From the NCBI GenBank assembly GCA_031280965.1, contig JAITFZ010000026.1:1-64000 (forward strand): a stretch of DNA of 64,000 nt, written 5' to 3'. The notes below the pieces were generated by a model. The model was not told the origin of the DNA and searched no databases. It saw only the letters and a list, made by a program, of their open reading frames with translations. How positions within the stretch are numbered: position 1 is the first letter of the stretch; the number at the start of each line of letters is the position of its first letter. This DNA is from Oscillospiraceae bacterium. Its GTDB lineage: Bacteria; Bacillota; Clostridia; Oscillospirales; Ruminococcaceae. A program made the position numbers and the translations under genes. Below are positions 58,629 through 64,000 of this stretch, piece after piece.

Positions 58629-60617
58629 TCAATACGGCAACGGCATAATCCCCTCAACCTCAATATCCCACTTGCCGTTTTTCGGAAAGCCGATTATGCC
58701 CTGGTTTTCCCCGTAGCCTGCAAGCATTAACGCTAATGCGAAAAGCAGGGAGCCGTTCCCCGGCAGATACAGCGGTAAATCTTCGCGTCCTTTTTGAAAA
58801 TTATTTCCGCTTGCAACATAGCTGTTTTTATCAGTGTTCATTAAAAGCACATCGACCGCTTCGTCAAGCCTGCCGAGCCTTGTAAGCGTCATCGCCATAA
58901 GCGCAAAATCCCAGCCCCACATAGATTTATAATCCCAGCAAGCAAGAACCTTATCAATCGTTTTCCACATTATATCCGGAACTGCTTCATCGCAATTAAT
59001 GAAACCGTACCCGAAAAGCATTGACGGGTGGTCGCGGTTAAATTTCTCGAATGTATCGGGGCAATTCTGATGTGCCGCATACAAGCCGTTACGAACGGGT
59101 AATTCCGCTAAATCCATATATACAAAGCGCCGGTCGGTATAATTTTTATCAAGTTCCTGCGCCCATTTTACAGCGATTTTTAAACCGAAGCGCCAGTAAC
59201 AAAGCTCGAATGCAGGATTTAACGCAACATCCGGTTTATGTTCTTCCTGCGCCGGAATAAGCGGCGGCGCGAGATTATAAATGCCGGTTGTTTCATCATA
59301 CTGTGCAAAATCGCACATAAATTCAGCAGTCAGTTGCACTAAATTCCAATAGCGTTTCTTAAAAGCAAGCCGTTCGCTTTCGGGTTTAGCCCGCGCAATT
59401 AGCTCAAGCATATAAATAATATGCGGCTGCTGCCATATTAATAATGTTGCGATTCGTGACGGGCTGTCGATTCCCTCCGGTCCTGTCATTTTTACCCACC
59501 GCGCACCTTTGAAGCCGTTACGGGCGGCATTTTTGATTGCGTTCGGTAATACATTCTCATACCAAGCAAGGCTTTTTTCAAGCTGTTCAGCTCTGCCCCA
59601 CAGCGGAAACCAGCCGCTGTGCAGAATATGCATTTCGAGGTGAAATTTTCCGTACCAGCTATTGCAAAGTAACCCGGTTTCCTGCGGCGGAATTTCCCCC
59701 GCACTGTGAACCGCAGTCAGATATTGCGAAAGCACTACGCGCCTCTCAAGCTCATGTGCGCGTTCGTCCAAACAACGCGAGAAATCTGCCGCACCGCCTT
59801 TTTCCCAAAAGCTCTGCCAGCCGTTTTCGGAATCGCGCAAGACCTTTTTAAAATCCAGCACCGGCAAGTGACATTCCTTCGCGAATGAAACAGTTAATTC
59901 ATATCTGTGTGCGCCAATTTTATTTTCGTTTACTAAGACATAATATTCATCGTCATCAAGTGTACGTTTTAAAATTAACGGTTGACTATTTACCGCTTCG
60001 GTTAAGTGTTTGTCATGGTTTTCCCAGTCCGACGCGCTTTTCCTGTGTGAGCCGTAGGGGAAAGAAAACTCCACTGTCAGCCCTTTTGACAACGCTGTCG
60101 ATTCCACGCGAAAACCGATTATATCAGCATTTTTGGCGCAGACCGTGACTACGTTAACCTCGTGACCGAACAGTTTGAATCTGCTGCGAAGTACGCCGGT
60201 ATAAAGCTCTAATTCCTGCCTTATATCTGTTATGTCGGCGGGGGTAATCGGACGCTCACCGCAAGCGAGCGAGATTCGGGCAAGGTTGAGCCTGTGCGGG
60301 TTGCGGCGAAGCAGATTGTAAATCTCCCCGTTGCCCTCATGCTCCTCAACAGCGTATTCATAAACCCGTCCGCCTATGTCATAGCGCGTCATTTCAACAT
60401 CGGCAAGCGTGTACGGCTTTGCCTTGGGCAAAGTATGCCAGCCCCAATTGCTCATTGTGCAAAGGGGTGCGGCTTTATATTCATCGTAAAGGGTTTGCAT
60501 CCCCGTTATATCCGCCGTAAAAGCGAAATCGCCGTTTCCTACCGTGAGCGGGCTTTCGGTGTCAATCGTGTTTAACACGGGGTTATGGCGGGCGGTAAGT
60601 TGTTTTCTGTTAATCAT
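58629..60617 (-). CDS. Putative glycosidase of the alpha/alpha-barrel type, unassigned family
   Basis: About 662 residues from the ATG at 60617. An N-terminal beta-sandwich domain (SPLTVGNGDFAFTADITGMQ) of 250 residues is followed by a helical barrel with GLLCNSWYGKFHLEMHILHS, ARWVKMTGPEGIDSPS and KSMWGWDFALMAMTLTRLG. The layout recalls GH65/GH95-type enzymes and I cannot assign the family. No signal peptide. Located at the upstream end of the galacturonate block. It has no Shine-Dalgarno site and its promoter ends 6 bases before the ATG, so the mRNA is probably leaderless. Confidence 0.75.
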   Translation of the reverse strand: MINRKQLTARHNPVLNTIDTESPLTVGNGDFAFTADITGMQTLYDEYKAAPLCTMSNWGWHTLPKAKPYTLADVEMTRYDIGGRVYEYAVEEHEGNGEIYNLLRRNPHRLNLARISLACGERPITPADITDIRQELELYTGVLRSRFKLFGHEVNVVTVCAKNADIIGFRVESTALSKGLTVEFSFPYGSHRKSASDWENHDKHLTEAVNSQPLILKRTLDDDEYYVLVNENKIGAHRYELTVSFAKECHLPVLDFKKVLRDSENGWQSFWEKGGAADFSRCLDERAHELERRVVLSQYLTAVHSAGEIPPQETGLLCNSWYGKFHLEMHILHSGWFPLWGRAEQLEKSLAWYENVLPNAIKNAARNGFKGARWVKMTGPEGIDSPSRIATLLIWQQPHIIYMLELIARAKPESERLAFKKRYWNLVQLTAEFMCDFAQYDETTGIYNLAPPLIPAQEEHKPDVALNPAFELCYWRFGLKIAVKWAQELDKNYTDRRFVYMDLAELPVRNGLYAAHQNCPDTFEKFNRDHPSMLFGYGFINCDEAVPDIMWKTIDKVLACWDYKSMWGWDFALMAMTLTRLGRLDEAVDVLLMNTDKNSYVASGNNFQKGREDLPLYLPGNGSLLFALALMLAGYGENQGIIGFPKNGKWDIEVEGIMPLPY

Positions 60618-60623
60618 GGGTAA

Positions 60624-60652
60624 ATTATACCATGAAAATATTGACAAGTCAA
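60624..60652 (-). promoter_or_regulatory. Promoter giving a leaderless transcript
   Basis: TTGACT (60647-60652), 17 bases, TATAAT (60624-60629), then 6 bases and the ATG at 60617. Transcription would begin at or next to the start codon. Confidence 0.65.
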
Positions 60653-60669
60653 CGAATCCGCGATACAAT
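60641..60669 (+). promoter_or_regulatory. Plus-strand promoter-like sequence overlapping the glycosidase promoter
   Basis: TTGACA (60641-60646), 17 bases, TACAAT (60664-60669). Its -35 overlaps that of the leaderless minus-strand promoter. It points toward the tRNA-Cys gene, which has its own promoter, and no other gene lies between. Confidence 0.45.
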
Positions 60670-60764
60670 AATATTATTCTTACTTGGCGATGGCGGTTAT
60701 TCCGGCTAAGCGGAAAGCTTAAATAAAAAATACGGAAATTTCTGTAATTTTTTAAGCATTTCTA

Positions 60765-60793
60765 TTGACAAAACAACTATTTTATGATATGCT
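60765..60793 (+). promoter_or_regulatory. Promoter of tRNA-Cys
   Basis: TTGACA (60765-60770), 17 bases, TATGCT (60788-60793), 10 bases before the tRNA. Confidence 0.75.
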
Positions 60794-60802
60794 GATTGTT
60801 AT

Positions 60803-60873
60803 GGCGTCGTAGCCAAGTGGTAAGGCAATGGACTGCAACTCCGTGACCCCCGGTTCAAATCCGGGCGACGCCT
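60803..60873 (+). tRNA. tRNA-Cys (anticodon GCA)
   Basis: 71 bases. Acceptor GGCGTCG pairs with CGACGCC; anticodon arm GGACTGCAACTCC has GCA; T arm CCCGGTTCAAATCCGGG. The discriminator base is T, as required for Cys identity. The CCA end is not encoded. A short D-arm with AGTGGTAAGGC. Confidence 0.96.
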
Positions 60874-60911
60874 CGCTATATTTGTACCGTGCAGTGAGTT
60901 CGCCGGTTAAG

Positions 60912-60938
60912 AAAGCCCTTGAAAGTTTCAAGGGCTTT
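60912..60938 (+). terminator. Terminator of tRNA-Cys
   Basis: AAAGCCCTTGAAA and perfect complement with a one-base loop, followed by TAATATTTTT. It is shared with the convergent chemotaxis gene. Confidence 0.8.
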
Positions 60939-60951
60939 TAATATTTTTATA

Positions 60952-62649
60952 CTATCTGTTTTTAATCAGCTTAAACCGTGCAATCAGCTCTTCCAAAACC
61001 GCGGACTGTCCGCTCATTTCTTCGCTGGCAGAAGCGCTTTCTTCCGCTGTCGCGCTGTTTTGCTGAACCACCTGAGCTACCTGGTCTATGCCCTTGTTGA
61101 TTTGTTCTATTCCTACCGACTGCTCCTCGGATGATTCTGCAATTTCGCTCACGATTTGACTGCTCTCGTTTATACCGGAAACAATATCAGCAAGGCTGTC
61201 GGCGGTTTCCTGCGCGATTCTCGCGCCAAGCTCTGCTTTTTCCATTGAATCCTGAATCATGGAACCGGTGTCCTTCGCCGCTTCCGCGCTCTTTGAAGCA
61301 AGGTTTCTGACTTCCTCGGCAACCACGGCAAAGCCTTTTCCGTGCTGACCTGCTCTTGCCGCCTCAACAGCGGCGTTGAGAGCCAGTATATTTGTTTGGA
61401 ACGCAATGTCGTCTATGACCTTAATTACTTTGCTGATACTATGGCTTGCTGTGTTGATTTCCCTGACAGCGCCCATCATTTCGTCCATCTGGCGGGTGCC
61501 TTTTTCGGCGTTGTTTTTGATTGTGTTTGCCAAATTAGCGGCGCGCTCGGCTTTATCGGCGTTTTCTCTTGTTTTCTGTGCGATTTCCGAGATGGAGGAG
61601 GAAAGCTGCTCTACGGCGGCGGCTTGCTCTGTAGAACCCTGCGCTAACGACTGGGAGCTGTCGGCAACCTGCTTTGCGCCGCTCGAAACGTGCGCGGAGG
61701 AAGAGTTAATCTCGCCGAACATCTCGTTCAAGCCGTCTACCATTTTTTGCAGTCCGTTACCTAATACGTCCACGTTTGAAAGACGCTCAACCGAAGTGGT
61801 TAAATCACCGCCCGCAATACTTTCCAAATCAATTGAAATATTTGTAACATGCTTGACGAAAGAAGCGCAACTGCCTATGGTTTGCCCTATTTCGTCCTTA
61901 ACCTGCGCGGATTTATTTATAACCTCTATATCCTCCGGTCTTAGAGTGAGTTCTCCTGTGGTTCCTGCCTTTGTCATAAAGGCGGTAAGCATAAGCAACG
62001 GCTTGCTGATAAGACCTGATATATAGAATGCCAAAACAAACGAAACGAAAACAACGAAAGCCAAGATGATTACAATCAAAATCAACAGTCCGTTATACAG
62101 GCTCGCCGCAGCTTTATTTGCCGTGTCGGCGTCTTCCATTTTCATTTCCATTAATTCTAATGTATTATCTCTCACCTTGTCAGTGACAGACGATAAATCA
62201 TTCATCATATCTATCAGCAGAAGCTGGTCCGTTCCTTCCGCCGCTCTGTCGATAATTACATTCAAGCCCGGTATGAATTCTTTATTTAACATATCCATGG
62301 TGCTGTTGAACAACTGAAGTGCTTCGGTGTTGTAAATTGTTTTGCCGTAATTGTTCATGAATTCTAAAAGGTTTTCCTCCCGCACCAGTACATCGGATTT
62401 TACCCTCGCTATTCTTTCGGTATCTCCGGTATAAAGCACGGCGTTGCGGAGCTGGACGCGAAGACGCTGTACGTACTCAATAGAATTGGTGAGGTCTTCC
62501 ATCGGAAGCGTCTGCTGAACATACATGTCGTTCATTCTGGCGCTAATCTGCCCCATCCCTAAAATCCCTACCACGCCGACAACTAAGCTGAAGATGATTA
62601 CAATTATGAAGCTGACGAATAGCTTTGCGGATACTTTTAAGTTTTTCAT
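60952..62649 (-). CDS. Methyl-accepting chemotaxis protein
   Basis: 565 residues. Two membrane helices (about 10-32 and 188-212) flank a 150-residue four-helix sensor domain. HAMP follows, then the signalling domain with methylation helices ([20 protein letters not shown]) and the conserved tip [20 protein letters not shown] and [11 protein letters not shown]. It signals to CheA/CheW at the cell pole, so the organism is probably motile. The ligand is unknown. GGGGGG precedes the ATG. Confidence 0.95.
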   Translation of the reverse strand: MKNLKVSAKLFVSFIIVIIFSLVVGVVGILGMGQISARMNDMYVQQTLPMEDLTNSIEYVQRLRVQLRNAVLYTGDTERIARVKSDVLVREENLLEFMNNYGKTIYNTEALQLFNSTMDMLNKEFIPGLNVIIDRAAEGTDQLLLIDMMNDLSSVTDKVRDNTLELMEMKMEDADTANKAAASLYNGLLILIVIILAFVVFVSFVLAFYISGLISKPLLMLTAFMTKAGTTGELTLRPEDIEVINKSAQVKDEIGQTIGSCASFVKHVTNISIDLESIAGGDLTTSVERLSNVDVLGNGLQKMVDGLNEMFGEINSSSAHVSSGAKQVADSSQSLAQGSTEQAAAVEQLSSSISEIAQKTRENADKAERAANLANTIKNNAEKGTRQMDEMMGAVREINTASHSISKVIKVIDDIAFQTNILALNAAVEAARAGQHGKGFAVVAEEVRNLASKSAEAAKDTGSMIQDSMEKAELGARIAQETADSLADIVSGINESSQIVSEIAESSEEQSVGIEQINKGIDQVAQVVQQNSATAEESASASEEMSGQSAVLEELIARFKLIKNR

Positions 62650-62726
62650 ACTTATAGCCCCCCTGTAAGTTTAAATTTGTCAAACTCTGTCTATAATTAA
62701 CATAATAACACAAACCTTATAATAAG

Positions 62727-63656
62727 TCAAGTATTGATTACAAAAAGAATAGCGGCGGCATTCAAAACAGAGCCGTCGCTTATAAAATGAACGCCGCCGA
62801 AAACGGTGAAAAACATTTCCGCTTCGGCTTCCAACAAAGCCGAAATCACTCTTATGTCCGGTTGGTTTTCTAAAGAACAGGTTATAACAGCATATTTCGG
62901 GCTTATAACAGAAATGAATTCCGTACTCAGCTCATTATACCGTCCGTGGTGCGGAACTTTCAGAAAATCATAGTCGGTATTAATAATATCTTCGGTTAAA
63001 AGCAGTTCGGCTAAACGCTTAGCCACCGCGTCGCCTGTGAATAAAAAGTCATTATTTCCGTGCCTGACACTTGTAACAATTGAAAAATCATTTTCCCTGA
63101 CTTCGCTCACATTAATAATATCATCGTAATCGTCTTCGTCTTCTTCCTCGTTCTCGTCATTACCGGCAAAACCGAATTCCGCATAGGGCTGACCGGGCGG
63201 ATATAGTGTAAATTCAACCTTATCAAGAGTAAGCTTTATTGTTTCTGTCAGTACGAACGGTTCAAGCCCCGCCCGCTCCGTTGCCGCCACAAACTGGTTA
63301 TAGCGCCTTGACGACTTACCGTAATCCGGAACAATTACATTATTAACAGTAAGATTTTCAATAATCCTTCTCACGCCGCCTACATGGTCTTTATGAAAAT
63401 GCGTGATTATTAAATAATCTATCTCGGTTAAACCGAGGTTTAAAAGCTCGTCCGCAAGCATTTGTCCGTGTCTGTTTTCTCCGGCATCTATCATAACAGT
63501 GAAGTTTTCGGTAGTTATGAGAATAGCGTCAGCCTTTCCCGTACCGAAAACAAAAACTTCCGCAATGCCATAATCGGGTTGCGCCTGACAGCCCGTAACA
63601 AGCAGATTAAACCATAAAAAAACGACAAGACAAATAAGAATTTTTACTTTTTTCAT
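62727..63656 (-). CDS. Metallo-beta-lactamase-fold lipoprotein (ComEC C-terminal type)
   Basis: About 309 residues from the ATG at 63656; a TTG at 63674 overlapping the upstream stop is the alternative start, and neither has a clear Shine-Dalgarno site. Lipobox LLVTGC. MBL fold: GKADAILITTENFTVMIDAG, metal motif THFHKDHVGG, FLFTGDAVAKR, KVPHHGRYNE. An acidic insert (ENEEEDEDDYDD) splits the domain. Resembles the nuclease-like domain of ComEC as a separate surface protein. Possible extracellular nuclease or phosphodiesterase. Confidence 0.85.
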   Translation of the reverse strand: MKKVKILICLVVFLWFNLLVTGCQAQPDYGIAEVFVFGTGKADAILITTENFTVMIDAGENRHGQMLADELLNLGLTEIDYLIITHFHKDHVGGVRRIIENLTVNNVIVPDYGKSSRRYNQFVAATERAGLEPFVLTETIKLTLDKVEFTLYPPGQPYAEFGFAGNDENEEEDEDDYDDIINVSEVRENDFSIVTSVRHGNNDFLFTGDAVAKRLAELLLTEDIINTDYDFLKVPHHGRYNELSTEFISVISPKYAVITCSLENQPDIRVISALLEAEAEMFFTVFGGVHFISDGSVLNAAAILFVINT

Positions 63657-63666
63657 AATTTTTCGG

Positions 63667-64000
63667 TTATTCAATGACTAATACATCATCAACAGTTAAA
63701 TAAGGCAGAATGAACCCGGCTTCCTCGCCGATTCCGAAAACGCCTTCTATTTTGATAGAGGCGCCCGCACTCGGATAATCGCCGAGCTGAGCACCGCCGC
63801 TCAGCTTGAATTCAATCGGGTGAGGACAACAGCCGGGAGCCTCCACTATTATTGAATGGCGAAAGCGTCCTATTCCTTCAAAATAAATAGGTTCATAAAT
63901 ACCGGCTGCTTTTATAGTTTTTCCGGTATAATCTTCAGGGTTTGACAGAATATCTATTACAGTGGCGTAAATCATAGAGGCGCTGAAAGCGGTTAAATCA
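63667..64000 (-). CDS. Partial conserved protein, 5' end outside the window
   Basis: The frame stays open to the window edge (DLTAFSASMIYATVIDILSN), so the ATG at 63975 is probably internal. YEPIYFEGIGRFRHSIIVEA, then the CCPHPIEF segment and VFGIGEEAGFILPYLTVDDV. The pattern (Met-x-Tyr-Ala, EDYTGKTI, CC, then a beta strand) matches a clostridial lipoprotein family of unknown function. The stop overlaps the possible TTG start of the MBL gene, so the two are co-transcribed. Confidence 0.65.
   Translation of the reverse strand, partial: DLTAFSASMIYATVIDILSNPEDYTGKTIKAAGIYEPIYFEGIGRFRHSIIVEAPGCCPHPIEFKLSGGAQLGDYPSAGASIKIEGVFGIGEEAGFILPYLTVDDVLVIE

Overview
The window looks like the chromosome of an endospore-forming Firmicute, most likely a plant-fibre-degrading member of the Clostridia from a gut, rumen or similar habitat. 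The evidence: strong Shine-Dalgarno sites and TTGACA-N17-TATAAT promoters, spore coat genes (a CotF-family protein and its small partner, and proteins carrying an exosporium-type helix), the TepA/YlzJ-like pair, CD1247- and DUF6440-type clostridial proteins, and a set of xylanases. Base composition looks even, with no large prophage or transferred island. The only transposase is an IS630-type wreck at 2838-3230. No CRISPR array or rRNA operon was seen, and one tRNA (Cys) was found.

Layout. 1-3900: spore-surface genes, comprising a large Cna-B/SdrD-like protein cut by the window start, a 23-cysteine protein, a divergent paralogue of its C-terminal helix, a broken secreted-protein gene with an IS remnant, and a CotF pair. 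4000-9400: smpB, then a MacB-like ABC transporter with a 911-residue extracytoplasmic partner. 9465-29720 (almost all minus strand): a long housekeeping block with efp, an Xaa-Pro peptidase, aroQ, an Nfo-like TIM barrel, yqeG-like, rpsU, rsfS, yqeK, nadD, rdgB, ftsY, smc, a radical SAM gene, rnc, plsX, trmFO, topA, an rRNA methyltransferase and infC-rpmI-rplT with an attenuator leader. 30048-31676: a GH11 xylanase with CBM36. 32073-38551: GerM-like lipoprotein, yjbQ-like, rpsF-ssb-rpsR, SCP2, a CE4 esterase, serA-serC. 38696-43092: two degenerate receiver proteins and a sugar transferase/Wzz/tyrosine kinase/phosphatase module. 43219-46526: two adjacent GH10 xylanases. 46613-53106: histidine phosphatase, GNAT, hybrid histidine kinase, TepA, holin and serpin. 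53228-60617: a galacturonate block (uxaA, uxaB, GH43, GH4 alpha-galacturonidase, unassigned glycosidase). 60803-64000: tRNA-Cys, a chemotaxis receptor, an MBL-fold lipoprotein and a partial gene.

How the genes work together. The secreted GH11-CBM36, the membrane-anchored GH10, the lipoprotein GH10 and the CE4 lipoprotein form a cell-surface xylan deacetylation and cleavage set. The GH4, GH43 and Uxa genes handle galacturonate-containing side chains or pectin fragments. The window lacks uxaC, kdgK and kdgA, so the uronate pathway must be completed elsewhere.

The most unusual signal is a repeated 5' leader of about 96 bases. It occurs seven times (copies ending near 12012, 16438, 28299, 40961, 43217, 46608 and 56989), always just before a gene start and always in the sense orientation. 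It carries two hairpins, the first with base changes that keep pairing, and ends in a constant ribosome-binding site plus ATGAAA. In two copies that ATG is the gene start. In the other five it opens a 3- to 5-codon reading frame whose stop lies at, or just past, the true start codon, four times as ATGA. It looks like a dispersed translation-coupling leader and deserves a genome-wide search.
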